A DNA stretch of 64,000 bases from Variovorax sp. KK3 (lineage in GTDB: Bacteria > Pseudomonadota > Gammaproteobacteria > Burkholderiales > Burkholderiaceae_C). The stretch spans positions 1 through 64,000 of the forward strand of contig NZ_LYVO01000006.1 of NCBI RefSeq assembly GCF_001984055.1. Direction: 5' to 3'. Position 1 is the stretch's first letter; each line of letters begins with the position of its first letter. Made by a program: the position numbers and the translations under genes. The notes under the pieces were generated by a model. That model had not been told where the DNA came from and ran no database searches. It saw only the letters and a program-made list of their open reading frames with translations. Of the stretch, positions 25,285-34,303 are shown in pieces.

Positions 25285-26777
25285 ACGCGCGCGACATCGC
25301 CATGCCTGCGGCCCCCGAAGCGGACGCGATCCGGCGGGCGCTCGATGCCATCAAGTCGGTGGTGGGCCCGACGGGCTGGCTCGATGCGCCCGACGACGTG
25401 GCCCCCTACCTGCAGGAGCAGCGCGGCCTCTACCGAGGCGAAACCTGCCTGGTGGTGCGGCCGGCCAGCACCGACGAGGTGTCGCGGGTGGTCGCGATCT
25501 GTGCCGACAGCGGCCTGGCGGTCACGCCGCAGGGCGGCAACACCGGCTTGTGCGGAGCCGGCGTGCCGAGCGAATCGCAGCCCAACATCGTGCTGTCGCT
25601 GGCGCGCATGCGCAGCGTGCGTGCGGTCGACGCACCCAATTTCACGATCACGATGGACGCGGGCTGCGTGCTGGCGGACATCCAGCAGGCCGCGGCCGAC
25701 GCGGACCGGCTGTTTCCGCTGAGCCTGGGCGCTGAAGGCAGCTGCCAGATCGGCGGCAACCTCTCGACCAACGCCGGCGGCATCCAGGTGCTGCGCTACG
25801 GCAACATGCGCGAGCTCACGCTCGGGCTCGAAGTCGTGCTGCCCGACGGCAGCGTGCTCGACAGCCTGCGCGCCCTGCGCAAGGACAACACCGGCTACGA
25901 CCTCAAGCAACTCTTCATCGGCGCCGAGGGCACGCTGGGCATCATCACGGCGGCCACGCTGCGGCTGTTTCCGCGGCCGGTGCAGACCGCGACCGCCTAT
26001 GCCGCGCTGTCTCGCATCGAAGACGTCATCGCGCTGCTGACGATGTCGCGGCGCCTCACCGCCGACCAACTCACCGCCTTCGAGTTCGTACCGCGCTTCG
26101 CGGTGGACATCGCCACGCGCCACATCGCCAACACGCGCGATCCACTGCCGGGCACAGCGCCGTGGTACGTGCTCATGGAAGTGTCGAGTTCGGCCGGCGA
26201 AGCCGACATGCACGGCCTGCTCGAGAACGTGCTGACGCAGGCCATGGACGCCGGCCTGGTGACCGATGCCGTCATGGCCACCAGCGACGCGCAGCGCCTG
26301 GGCATGTGGAAGGTGCGCGAGGCGCTGGTCGAGGCCCAGCGATTCGAAGGCGCCTCGATCAAGTTCGACGTGTCGGTGCCGGTGACGTCGATTCCCGACT
26401 TCGTCCACACGGCGACGGCGGCCTGCCTGACGCGCGAGCCCACGCTGCGCGTGTTGGCCTTCGGCCACTGCGGCGACGGCAACGTGCACTTCAACCTGGC
26501 CGCACCGCCGGGGGACGACGGCAGCTTCATCGAGCGCAGCGACGAGTTCGCCACCCTGGTCTTCGACATCGTGCGAAGCCTGCGCGGCTCGATCAGCGCC
26601 GAGCACGGCATCGGCCGCACCAAGCGCGAAGCCATGGGCATCTACAAGTCGGCGACCGAGCTCGCGCTCATGCACCGGCTGAAGGCCGCCATCGATCCGC
26701 TGGCGATCATGAATCCCGGCAAGGTCCTGCCCCAGGCAGAGAGCGCGGCCGGCACCCACGAAAGGAAACAACGATGA
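25281..26777 (+). CDS. FAD-linked 2-hydroxyacid oxidase/dehydrogenase (GlcD/D2HGDH-like)
   Basis: A 498-residue flavoprotein with an N-terminal PCMH-type FAD domain (PQGGNTGLCGAGVP, GSCQIGGNLSTNAGG, GAEGTLGIITAATLR) and a C-terminal domain with the metal-binding FGHCGDGNVHFN and SAEHGIGRTK motifs. Family members oxidise D-lactate, glycolate or D-2-hydroxyglutarate and feed electrons to quinone or an electron-transfer protein. Overlaps neighbours on both sides as ATGA. With the D-2-hydroxyacid dehydrogenase upstream it points to a 2-hydroxyacid intermediate. Confidence 0.92.
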   Translation: MNARDIAMPAAPEADAIRRALDAIKSVVGPTGWLDAPDDVAPYLQEQRGLYRGETCLVVRPASTDEVSRVVAICADSGLAVTPQGGNTGLCGAGVPSESQPNIVLSLARMRSVRAVDAPNFTITMDAGCVLADIQQAAADADRLFPLSLGAEGSCQIGGNLSTNAGGIQVLRYGNMRELTLGLEVVLPDGSVLDSLRALRKDNTGYDLKQLFIGAEGTLGIITAATLRLFPRPVQTATAYAALSRIEDVIALLTMSRRLTADQLTAFEFVPRFAVDIATRHIANTRDPLPGTAPWYVLMEVSSSAGEADMHGLLENVLTQAMDAGLVTDAVMATSDAQRLGMWKVREALVEAQRFEGASIKFDVSVPVTSIPDFVHTATAACLTREPTLRVLAFGHCGDGNVHFNLAAPPGDDGSFIERSDEFATLVFDIVRSLRGSISAEHGIGRTKREAMGIYKSATELALMHRLKAAIDPLAIMNPGKVLPQAESAAGTHERKQR

Positions 26778-27151
26778 CCGAGACCACCCAGTTCGCCAAC
26801 CTCTACGACATGCCGCGCGAAACCGTGCGCCGCGGCGTCGAGCGCGCCGGCTTCCGCGGCAAGGACTTCATCGCCGTGATGAACTGGCTCACGCCGGGCA
26901 TGGACCTGGCGCCGCACAAGCACGAGTTCGAGCAGGTGGCGATCATCCTGCAGGGCCAGGTGCGCTTCCACGTCGGCGACGAGGTGTTCGAGGCCGGCCC
27001 GGGCGGATCGATCCGCATCCCGGCCGGCGTCATGCACCACGCCGAGCCGGTGGGCACGGAAGTCGTGCTCAACCTCGACATCTTCTCGCCGGTGCGGCCC
27101 GACTATCTGCACCTCGTCGCGGGGCAGGACGGCGATGCATCGAAGCCTTGA
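26774..27151 (+). CDS. Cupin domain protein
   Basis: A 125-residue single-domain cupin. Motif 1 is APHKHEFEQVAIILQG (HxH and Glu metal ligands) and motif 2 is RIPAGVMHHAEPVG (His). Such proteins are metal-dependent isomerases, dioxygenases or sugar/organic-acid binding proteins; the role is unknown. Overlaps the FAD enzyme gene by four bases and the aldolase gene by 17. Confidence 0.88.
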   Translation: MTETTQFANLYDMPRETVRRGVERAGFRGKDFIAVMNWLTPGMDLAPHKHEFEQVAIILQGQVRFHVGDEVFEAGPGGSIRIPAGVMHHAEPVGTEVVLNLDIFSPVRPDYLHLVAGQDGDASKP

Positions 27152-27911
27152 GATCGCTTCCGCGTTCCGTGCGCGTCTCGCGGCCGGCGAGCGCCTGGTC
27201 GGCACTTTCGTGAAGTCGGGCTCGAGCGCGGTGGTCGAAGTGCTCGGCGGCATCGGCCTCGACTTCGTGGTGCTCGATGCGGAGCACGCGCCCTACGGCC
27301 GCGCCGAGATCGACCGGCTGCTGCTGGCGGCCTGCGCGAGCGGCCTGCCGGCGCTGGTGCGCGTGCCGGCCGGTGATGCCGGCGCCATCGACAACGCACT
27401 CGATTGCGGCGCGGCCGGCATCGTCGCGCCGCACATCCGCAACGCCGACGATGCGCGTGCGCTGCTCGCCGCCTGCCGCTACCGTGGCGGCACGCGCGGC
27501 TTCTCGAATTCGCCGCGGGCCGGTGGCTACGGGCGCGCCAACCTGCGCGACCACGTGGCCTCGAGCGATGCGAACGTCTGCGTGATCGGCCAGATCGAAG
27601 ACATGGCGGCGCTCGATGCGCTCGACGCGATCATGGACGTGCCGCTCGACGCCGTCTTCATCGGCCGCGCCGACCTTGCCGTCTCGGGCGGCGCCGACTC
27701 GCTGGCGGCGCCGGCCGTCGGTGCGGCGGTCGATCGCATCTGCAGCGCGGCGCGCCAGGCGCGGCGCGCGGTCGCGGTGTTCCTGCTCGATCGGCGGCAG
27801 GCGGCAGAACTGCAACGCCTCGGCGCGAGCGCCTTGGTCATCGGTTCCGATCTGGCCTGGGTCGCGGCAGCCGCGACGAGCCAGATGCAAGGGCCCGAAG
27901 AAAGCCACTGA
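27135..27911 (+). CDS. HpcH/HpaI-type class II aldolase
   Basis: A 258-residue TIM-barrel enzyme of the 2-oxo-3-deoxyacid aldolase family, which cleaves 4-hydroxy-2-oxoacids to pyruvate and an aldehyde with a divalent metal. Visible segments are LDFVVLDAEHAPYG, PALVRVPAG, GAAGIVAPHIRNAD, metal Glu in VIGQIED and metal Asp in VFIGRADLAVSGG. It overlaps the cupin gene by 17 bases. The aldehyde product could be handled by the ALDH or alcohol dehydrogenase of the same operon (inference). Confidence 0.92.
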   Translation: MHRSLEIASAFRARLAAGERLVGTFVKSGSSAVVEVLGGIGLDFVVLDAEHAPYGRAEIDRLLLAACASGLPALVRVPAGDAGAIDNALDCGAAGIVAPHIRNADDARALLAACRYRGGTRGFSNSPRAGGYGRANLRDHVASSDANVCVIGQIEDMAALDALDAIMDVPLDAVFIGRADLAVSGGADSLAAPAVGAAVDRICSAARQARRAVAVFLLDRRQAAELQRLGASALVIGSDLAWVAAAATSQMQGPEESH

Positions 27912-27978
27912 GGGCCACCGAGATCCACCGGCGGGTCCGACGCGGCCCGCCCACATCACCCCGCGGAGACAAGACCAC

Positions 27979-28920
27979 ATGAGCCCCACCATCCAGACCC
28001 GCCGGCCCGGCTTCGTGGCCGAAGTGACCGGCATCGACCTCGCACGCGATCTCGATGACCAGGCCGCCGAAGCGATCGCCGATGCCATCGACCATCACGG
28101 CGTCGTCGTCGTGCGCGACCAGCGACTCAGCAACGAAGAGCAGTTGGCCTTCGCCGACCGCTTCGGCCCGATCGAGACCTCGGTCACGCGTGTGCGGGCC
28201 GACTACCGCCAACGCATCGGGCTGCCGCAGATCGTCGACGTGTCGAACCTCGACGAGAACGGCCGGCCGCGCGAGATGGCGGACCGCCTGCGCATGCTGC
28301 TGCTGGGCAATCGGCTCTGGCACACCGACAGCTCGTTCCGCGCGCTCAACGGCGCCCTGTCGATGCTGCTCGCGCGCAGTATCCCGTCGGAAGGCGGGGA
28401 AACCGAGTTCAGTGACAATCGAGCCGCCTTCGCCGCGCTGCCCGCCGCGACGCGCGAGCGCATCGACGGCCTGCGTGCCGAGCATTCGCTGATGCACTCG
28501 CGTTCGCAACTCGGCTTCAGCGATTTCTCCGAAGAAGAGCGGCGCGCGCTGCCGCCGGTCGAGCATCCGCTGGTACGTCGCTCGCCGGATGGCCGGCCCG
28601 CGCTCTACATCGGATCGCACGCGTCGCACGTGGTCGGCTGGCCGGTGCCCGAAGGCCGCATGCTCCTGCGCGACCTGCTGGAGCACACCACGCAGCCCGA
28701 ATTCGTCTATGCACATGAATGGCGGGTCGGCGACCTCGTGATCTGGGACAACCGCTGCACCTTGCACCGCGGCCGCGCCTACGACGAGAGCCAGCCGCGC
28801 GACCTGCGCCGCGTGACCACCAGCGACACCACGTCGCTGTCGGTGCGCGACGGCCTGGTCGAGCGCCGCGAAACGAGACGAGCCGAAGCGCGGAGCCCCG
28901 CGCTCGCTGCCGGCATCTGA
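27979..28920 (+). CDS. TauD/TfdA-family Fe(II)/2-oxoglutarate dioxygenase
   Basis: A 313-residue non-haem iron oxygenase that couples 2-oxoglutarate decarboxylation to substrate hydroxylation, releasing sulfite, glyoxylate or a phenol depending on the member. Iron ligands are His115 and Asp117 in WHTDSSF and His263 in CTLHRGRAYD; Arg residues 274-278 would bind 2-oxoglutarate. It sits 67 bases after the aldolase with a GGAGAC site. The substrate is not deducible; taurine is unlikely since no sulfonate genes are nearby. Confidence 0.92.
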   Translation: MSPTIQTRRPGFVAEVTGIDLARDLDDQAAEAIADAIDHHGVVVVRDQRLSNEEQLAFADRFGPIETSVTRVRADYRQRIGLPQIVDVSNLDENGRPREMADRLRMLLLGNRLWHTDSSFRALNGALSMLLARSIPSEGGETEFSDNRAAFAALPAATRERIDGLRAEHSLMHSRSQLGFSDFSEEERRALPPVEHPLVRRSPDGRPALYIGSHASHVVGWPVPEGRMLLRDLLEHTTQPEFVYAHEWRVGDLVIWDNRCTLHRGRAYDESQPRDLRRVTTSDTTSLSVRDGLVERRETRRAEARSPALAAGI

Positions 28921-28940
28921 AGGAACACAGGAGACGCTCC

Positions 28941-29723
28941 ATGCGAGCCACATCGGACAACGCAGAGATCTTTCGCGACGAGTTCAGGGGCACCGTGCCG
29001 GCCGGCTACAGCGGCGTGCGCCATGGCCTGATCATTTTGTTCACCGGCCTCGCGGCCATCGCACTGTGCAGCGCGTTCTTCGAGCCCGCCTGGCGCTGGC
29101 GCGACTTCGTGGTCGTGCCGCTGGTGGTGCTCGCGTGGAACTGGGTGGAGTGGTACGTGCACAAGAAGGTGTTGCACCGGCCGGGCAAGGGCGCGGTCGC
29201 GCGTGCGCTCTACACCCGCCACACGCTGACGCACCACCGCTTCTTCACGCTGGACGACGCCGACCTGCGCGATGCACGCGACCTGAAGATCGTGTTCTTC
29301 CCGGCCTTCGCCCAGCCCGCCATCCTGGTGATGGCCGGGGTGCCGGCGCTGGCGGCCGGTTGGCTGATCTCGCGCAACGCGGGCCTGCTGGTCGTCATCG
29401 GCACCGCCGCGATGTACCTGCTGTTCGAGGCCATGCACCTGTTCTCGCACCTGCCGCAGCGCCGCTGGCTGGACCGCTTTCCGCTCGTGAACACGATGCG
29501 GCGGCACCATCGCGCGCACCACGACCAGGGCTTGATGATGAGCCACAACATGAACTTCACGTTGCCGTGGGCCGACTGGTACTTCGACACCAGCGACGTG
29601 GAGCGCGGCTTCTGGGGCACGACTTTCAACGGCAGCTCCAGCCGTCATGTGCGCCCGGCCCAGGAGCGACCGGCGCCCCCCAGCGATGCACACCGCGGCG
29701 CCGCCGACGGATCGCGTCCATGA
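28941..29723 (+). CDS. Fatty acid hydroxylase/sterol desaturase superfamily membrane protein
   Basis: A 260-residue integral membrane protein with about four helices and a His-box set for a di-iron centre: HKKVLH (residues about 74-79), HTLTHHRFF, HLFSHLP and RRHHRAHHD. Proteins of this superfamily hydroxylate or desaturate lipids and alkyl substrates with O2. Its position between a dioxygenase and a Liv ATPase gene (ATGA overlap) suggests that it acts on the same imported or lipid-linked compound. Substrate unknown. Confidence 0.85.
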   Translation: MRATSDNAEIFRDEFRGTVPAGYSGVRHGLIILFTGLAAIALCSAFFEPAWRWRDFVVVPLVVLAWNWVEWYVHKKVLHRPGKGAVARALYTRHTLTHHRFFTLDDADLRDARDLKIVFFPAFAQPAILVMAGVPALAAGWLISRNAGLLVVIGTAAMYLLFEAMHLFSHLPQRRWLDRFPLVNTMRRHHRAHHDQGLMMSHNMNFTLPWADWYFDTSDVERGFWGTTFNGSSSRHVRPAQERPAPPSDAHRGAADGSRP

Positions 29724-30493
29724 GCGACACGATCCTCGAAGCACGCCGGCTCACCAAGGAATTCAAGGGCTTCACCGCAGTCCGCGAGGTCGACCTGAAG
29801 GTGGCGCGCGGCTCGATCCACGCGCTCATCGGCCCCAACGGAGCCGGCAAGACCACGTGCTTCAACCTGCTGACGAAATTCCTGGAGCCGAGCTCCGGCA
29901 GCATCCTCTTCAACGGCCACGACATCACGCGCGAACGGCCGGCGCAGATCGCGAGGCGCGGCATCATCCGCTCGTTCCAGATCTCGGCCGTGTTCCCGCA
30001 CCTCACGCTGCTGGAGAACGTGCGCCTGGGGTTGCAGCGCGCGCTGGGCACCAGCTTCCACTTCTGGAAGAGCGAGCGCAGCCTGCTGTCCTTGAACGAT
30101 CGCGCCCGTGCGCTGCTGGCCGACGTCGGGCTCGAAGACCTGGCCGACGAGCAGACCGTGAACCTGCCCTACGGCCGCAAGCGCGCGCTGGAAATCGCCA
30201 CCACCCTGGCCATGGAGCCCGAGCTGATGCTGCTCGACGAGCCCACGCAAGGCATGGGCCACGAGGACGTGCACCGCGTGGCCGAACTCATCAAGCGCGT
30301 GTCGAAGGGCCGCACCATCCTCATGGTCGAGCACAACATGAGCGTGGTGTCGACCATCGCCGACACCATCACCGTGCTTCAACGCGGCGCCGTGCTGGCC
30401 GAGGGCCCATACGACGAGGTGTCGAAGAACCCGCAAGTGATGGAGGCCTACATGGGCAGCACCGAAGGCCAACTGCAGGGAGCGCACGCATGA
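29720..30493 (+). CDS. Liv-type ABC transporter ATP-binding protein (LivG)
   Basis: A 257-residue cytoplasmic ATPase of a branched-chain-amino-acid-type importer. Walker A is GPNGAGKTTC, the signature region is the LivG-typical NLPYGRKRALEIAT, Walker B is LMLLDEP, and the switch His is in MVEHNM. Overlaps its neighbours by four bases. It should pair with LivF next to it and with the binding protein at 21397. Confidence 0.95.
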   Translation: MSDTILEARRLTKEFKGFTAVREVDLKVARGSIHALIGPNGAGKTTCFNLLTKFLEPSSGSILFNGHDITRERPAQIARRGIIRSFQISAVFPHLTLLENVRLGLQRALGTSFHFWKSERSLLSLNDRARALLADVGLEDLADEQTVNLPYGRKRALEIATTLAMEPELMLLDEPTQGMGHEDVHRVAELIKRVSKGRTILMVEHNMSVVSTIADTITVLQRGAVLAEGPYDEVSKNPQVMEAYMGSTEGQLQGAHA

Positions 30494-31200
30494 CGACGCC
30501 CGCACTTCAGATCCGTGGCCTGCAGGCCTGGTACGGCGAGTCGCACGTGCTTCACGGCGTCGACATGGTGGTGCAGCCCGGCGAGGTGGTCACGCTGCTG
30601 GGCCGCAACGGCGCCGGCCGCACCAGCACGCTGCGCGCGATCATGGGCCTCGTCGGCACGCGCAAGGGCAGCATCCGGGTCGCCGGGCAGGAGACGATCG
30701 GGCTTGCCACGCACCGCATCGCGCATTTCGGCATCGGCTATTGTCCGGAGGAGCGGGGCATCTTCGCGAGCCTCTCTACCGAAGAGAACCTGATGCTCCC
30801 GCCCGTGCTCGGCGGCGCGAAGGCAGGGATGACGGTGGACGAGATCTACACCATGTTCCCCAACCTGGCCGAGCGCCGGCACAGCCAGGGCACGCGGCTG
30901 TCCGGCGGCGAGCAGCAAATGCTGGCCGTGGCGCGCATCCTGCGCACCGGCGCGCGGCTCCTGCTGCTCGACGAGATTTCCGAAGGCCTGGCGCCGGTGA
31001 TCGTGCAGGCCCTGGCCCGCATGATCACCATGCTGCGCACCAAGGGCTACACGATCGTGATGGTGGAGCAGAACTTCCGCTTCGCCGCGCCGCTGGCCGA
31101 TCGCTTCTACGTGATGGAGCACGGACGCATCGTCGAAAGCTTCGGCGCTGCCGAGCTCTCGCACAAGATGCCGGTGCTCAACGAACTGCTGGGTGTTTGA
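30490..31200 (+). CDS. Liv-type ABC transporter ATP-binding protein (LivF), Walker A Arg variant
   Basis: A 236-residue second ATPase of the importer. The signature TRLSGGEQQMLAVAR, Walker B LLLLDEISEGL and switch region MVEQNF are intact. The Walker A motif reads GRNGAGRTST: the invariant lysine is an arginine (CGC codon). The gene is otherwise full length and without frameshift, so this may be a subgroup trait or lower the site's ATPase activity while LivG keeps its lysine. Overlaps livG by four bases. Confidence 0.93.
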   Translation: MTTPALQIRGLQAWYGESHVLHGVDMVVQPGEVVTLLGRNGAGRTSTLRAIMGLVGTRKGSIRVAGQETIGLATHRIAHFGIGYCPEERGIFASLSTEENLMLPPVLGGAKAGMTVDEIYTMFPNLAERRHSQGTRLSGGEQQMLAVARILRTGARLLLLDEISEGLAPVIVQALARMITMLRTKGYTIVMVEQNFRFAAPLADRFYVMEHGRIVESFGAAELSHKMPVLNELLGV

Positions 31201-31203
31201 GAC

Positions 31204-32091
31204 ATGACGGACGTATTCGGCATCCCCATGCGGGGGCTGCTCAGCCAACTGCTGCTCGGCCTGGTCAACGGGTCGTTCTACGCGATCCTGAGCCTCGGGC
31301 TCGCGGTTATCTTCGGCCTGCTCAACGTCATCAACTTCGCGCACGGCGCGCTGTTCATGCTGGGCGCGGTGCTGAGCTGGATGGCGATGAACCACCTGGG
31401 CTTCAGCTACTGGGCGATGCTGCTGGCGGCGCCCATCGTCGTCGGCCTGTTCGGCGTGGCGATCGAGCGGTTGCTGCTGCGCTGGATCTACAAGCTCGAC
31501 CACCTGTACGGCCTGCTGCTCACGCTCGGGCTCACGCTGCTGATCGAAGGCGCATTCCGCTCCGTGTACGGTGTGTCGGGGCTCGCCTACGACACGCCCG
31601 AGGCGCTGTCGGGCGCGACCGACCTCGGCTTCATGAACCTGCCCAACTACCGGGCCTGGGTGGTGGTGGCCTCGCTGGCCGTCTGCCTCGCGACCTGGTT
31701 CGTGATCGAGAAGACGCGCATCGGCGCCTACCTGCGCGCAGGCACCGAGAACCCGCGCCTGGTCGAGGCCTTCGGCGTCAACGTGCCGCTGATGATCACG
31801 CTGACCTACGGCTTCGGCGTCGCGCTGGCCGCCTTCGCCGGCGTGCTGGCGGCGCCCGTGATGCAGGTGTCGCCGCTCATGGGGCAGAACCTGATCATCG
31901 TGGTGTTCGCGGTCGTCGTCATCGGCGGCATGGGCTCCATCATGGGCGCCATCGTCACGGGGCTCGGGCTCGGTGTCGTCGAGGGCTTCACCAAGGTGTT
32001 CTACCCCGAGGCCTCGTCCACCGTCGTGTTCGTGATCATGGTGGTCGTGCTGCTGATCCGTCCTGCCGGCCTGTTCGGCAAAGAGAAATGA
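31204..32091 (+). CDS. Liv-type ABC transporter permease (LivH)
   Basis: A 295-residue inner-membrane permease with about eight hydrophobic helices. Family features are GSFYAILSLGLAVIFGLLNV near the N terminus, NFAHGALFMLGA, and the EAA-like loop with RAGTENPRLVEAFGVNV. It starts three bases after livF and pairs with LivM to form the channel. Confidence 0.94.
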   Translation: MTDVFGIPMRGLLSQLLLGLVNGSFYAILSLGLAVIFGLLNVINFAHGALFMLGAVLSWMAMNHLGFSYWAMLLAAPIVVGLFGVAIERLLLRWIYKLDHLYGLLLTLGLTLLIEGAFRSVYGVSGLAYDTPEALSGATDLGFMNLPNYRAWVVVASLAVCLATWFVIEKTRIGAYLRAGTENPRLVEAFGVNVPLMITLTYGFGVALAAFAGVLAAPVMQVSPLMGQNLIIVVFAVVVIGGMGSIMGAIVTGLGLGVVEGFTKVFYPEASSTVVFVIMVVVLLIRPAGLFGKEK

Positions 32092-32104
32092 AGAGGGCCG
32101 TACC

Positions 32105-33157
32105 ATGAACAAGTCTTTCGTCGGCTACGGCCTGCTGCTGGCCGCGCTGGTCGCCGCGCCTTTCATCGGCGCCTACCCGGTGTTCCTGATGAAGCTGCTG
32201 TGCTTCGCGCTGTTCGCCTCGGCCTTCAACCTGCTGCTGGGCTTCACGGGGCTGCTCTCCTTCGGGCATGCGGCCTTCCTGGGCTTCTCGGCCTACATCG
32301 CCGGCTACGGCATGCGCAACCTCGGCCTCACGCCTGAGCTGGGCCTGCTGGCGGGCACCGCGACGGGTGCGCTGCTGGGCTGGCTCTTCGGCATGCTGGC
32401 CATACGCAGGCAGGGCATCTACTTCGCGATGATCACGCTCGCGCTGGCGCAGATGGTGTACTTCGTCTGCCTGCAGGCGCGCTTCACCGGCGGCGAAGAC
32501 GGCCTGCAGGGCGTGCCGCGCGGCAAGCTCTTCGGCCTGCTCGACCTGTCGGGCGACCTGACGCTGTACTACGTCACGCTCACGATCGTGGTGGCGGCCT
32601 TCCTGCTGATCGTGCGGACCATTCATTCGCCCTTCGGCCAGGTGCTCAAGGGCATCAAGGAGAACGAGCCGCGCGCGGTCTCGCTCGGCTACGACGTGGC
32701 GCGTTTCAAGCTGCTTGCCTTCGTCATCTCGGCCGCCGTCTCGGGCCTGGCGGGCTCGCTCAAGACGCTGGTGCTGGGCTTCGCGACGCTGACCGACGTG
32801 CATTGGTCCTCGTCCGGCTCGGTCATCCTCATGACGCTGCTGGGCGGGCTGGGCACGCTGTCGGGCCCCCTGGTGGGCGCGACGGTGGTGGTGGCGCTCG
32901 AGAACAAGATCGGCGAGCTCGGCAGTTTCCTGGCGCGGGCCACCGGGGTGGACTGGTTCAACACGCTCGGCGAGTCGGTGACCATGGTGACGGGCCTGAT
33001 CTTCGTGGTCTGCGTGCTGGCTTTCCGGCGCGGCATCATGGGCGAGGTCATCGCGCTCTTGAAGCGCGGCAGGCCGGCGCCGAAGACCGGCGAGGCATCT
33101 GCGCGGCAGAAGGCTCCTGTCCCCAATCCCTCGCCCACGGTGGCGAGCGGAAGGTGA
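32105..33157 (+). CDS. Liv-type ABC transporter permease (LivM)
   Basis: A 350-residue permease with about nine helices (FNLLLGFTGLLSFGHAAFLG, RRQGIYFAMITLALAQMVYF, and the cytoplasmic loop IKENEPRAVSLGYDV). A Pro, Ala and Lys rich tail of about 25 residues follows the last helix and is longer than usual. It is the last gene of the catabolic and transport operon. The 26-base convergent gap to the AraC gene shows no terminator that I can see. Confidence 0.94.
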   Translation: MNKSFVGYGLLLAALVAAPFIGAYPVFLMKLLCFALFASAFNLLLGFTGLLSFGHAAFLGFSAYIAGYGMRNLGLTPELGLLAGTATGALLGWLFGMLAIRRQGIYFAMITLALAQMVYFVCLQARFTGGEDGLQGVPRGKLFGLLDLSGDLTLYYVTLTIVVAAFLLIVRTIHSPFGQVLKGIKENEPRAVSLGYDVARFKLLAFVISAAVSGLAGSLKTLVLGFATLTDVHWSSSGSVILMTLLGGLGTLSGPLVGATVVVALENKIGELGSFLARATGVDWFNTLGESVTMVTGLIFVVCVLAFRRGIMGEVIALLKRGRPAPKTGEASARQKAPVPNPSPTVASGR

Positions 33158-33182
33158 GGGCGCGGAGTGAGGGCGGGGCCCT

Positions 33183-34139
33183 TCAGCGCCTGGCGGCCTG
33201 CCGCCTGAACTCGCTCGGGCTGCCGCCGGTGTGCTCCCGGAACACGCGGCTGAAGTGCGAGAGGTTGCCGAAGCCGGCCGCCAGCGCGATGTCGGTGATC
33301 GGCCGCTGCGCATGGGCCGGGTCTTCCAGCGCGCGGATGCAGCGCGCGAGCCGCTGGCGCTGGATGTAGCCCGTGAGCGTGTCCTCGTCGTCGGCGAAGG
33401 CGTTGTGCAGGTGGCGCTTGCTGCAGCGAAGCGCCTGCGCGATGCCGTCGATCGACAGCGCCGGGTCGTGCAGGTGCTGCGCCACGTGCTGGCGGATGCG
33501 GTCGCGCAGCGCCTCGCGCTGCGTGCGCGGCGTATCCTGACCGGCCAGCTCCATCAGCGACAACCGCACCAGCTGGATGATCAGATCGCCCGCGCCGCGC
33601 GCTGCCACGTCGCTCATGTAGGGCAGCTCGAGATACGTGTTGCGCATCGTCTCCAGCGCCACCCGCGAGATGCCGCTGGCGCCGCCCACCCGGCGCGCCA
33701 CCAGCTCGCCCAGCGGCAGGCCGGGCACCGCGAGCTGGGCCTTGGGCAGCATCACGATCAAGTGGTCGCTGCGCTCGGGGTTGGCCACCATGTAGTCGGC
33801 GGTGGTGTCGTACAGCGTCCAGCCGCCCGCGCGCACGGCGGCCTCGCGGCCGCGTTGCGTCACCGCGGCCGAGCCCTGCCAGGGCGCGACCACCTTCAGG
33901 TAGTCGGCTTCGCAGCGGCGCGCCATGTCGGGGGTGCGCAGCACGCGGTGGCGGTTGGCCTCCAGCCGCGTCAAGATCACCTCGCCCGCATGCGATGCCG
34001 CGATGTGGCCGTCGAACTCGGTGTCGCCGTACAGCTCGGATTCCAGCCCGCCGAAGTGCTTCCACACCCAGTCGCGCCACACGGGCGCGCGCTCGCGCGG
34101 CGGCACCTCGTCGGTCGATAGCTGCAGCGATGCGGTCAT
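33183..34139 (-). CDS. AraC-family transcriptional regulator
   Basis: A 318-residue regulator with an N-terminal AraC-binding-like domain (residues about 1-190, as in FeaR/BenR-type regulators) and a C-terminal double helix-turn-helix (LSIDGIAQALRCSKRHLHNAF and ITDIALAAGFGNLSHFSRVF). ATG 34139 is chosen over an in-frame ATG at 34235, which would add 32 residues unlike the family. It is divergent from the second Liv transporter operon (164-base gap), which it probably controls in response to the imported ligand. Confidence 0.92.
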   Translation of the reverse strand: MTASLQLSTDEVPPRERAPVWRDWVWKHFGGLESELYGDTEFDGHIAASHAGEVILTRLEANRHRVLRTPDMARRCEADYLKVVAPWQGSAAVTQRGREAAVRAGGWTLYDTTADYMVANPERSDHLIVMLPKAQLAVPGLPLGELVARRVGGASGISRVALETMRNTYLELPYMSDVAARGAGDLIIQLVRLSLMELAGQDTPRTQREALRDRIRQHVAQHLHDPALSIDGIAQALRCSKRHLHNAFADDEDTLTGYIQRQRLARCIRALEDPAHAQRPITDIALAAGFGNLSHFSRVFREHTGGSPSEFRRQAARR

Positions 34140-34303
34140 GCGGGCTATTGTCCGGGGCGCTCCGGGCCCCCGTGCTTGCGGGTTAACCACTAGCGCCGTG
34201 CGCGCTCGGTCAAGCGCGTTGTGCGCAGCCGGCACAGCGCGGCGCGCGCGTCGTTCCTACGATCGACGCAGCGGCCCCGCCCGGCGGCCGCGAGGAGACG
34301 CAC

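Noticed and set aside
30490..31200. LivF Walker A variant as evidence of a pseudogene
   Set aside because: The frame is intact, all other ABC motifs are conserved and the gene is coupled to its neighbours, so inactivation by decay is unlikely.
34140..34303. Promoter between the AraC regulator and the second Liv operon (TACGAT at 34258)
   Set aside because: No acceptable -35 at 16-18 bases; the match is too weak to report as a feature.
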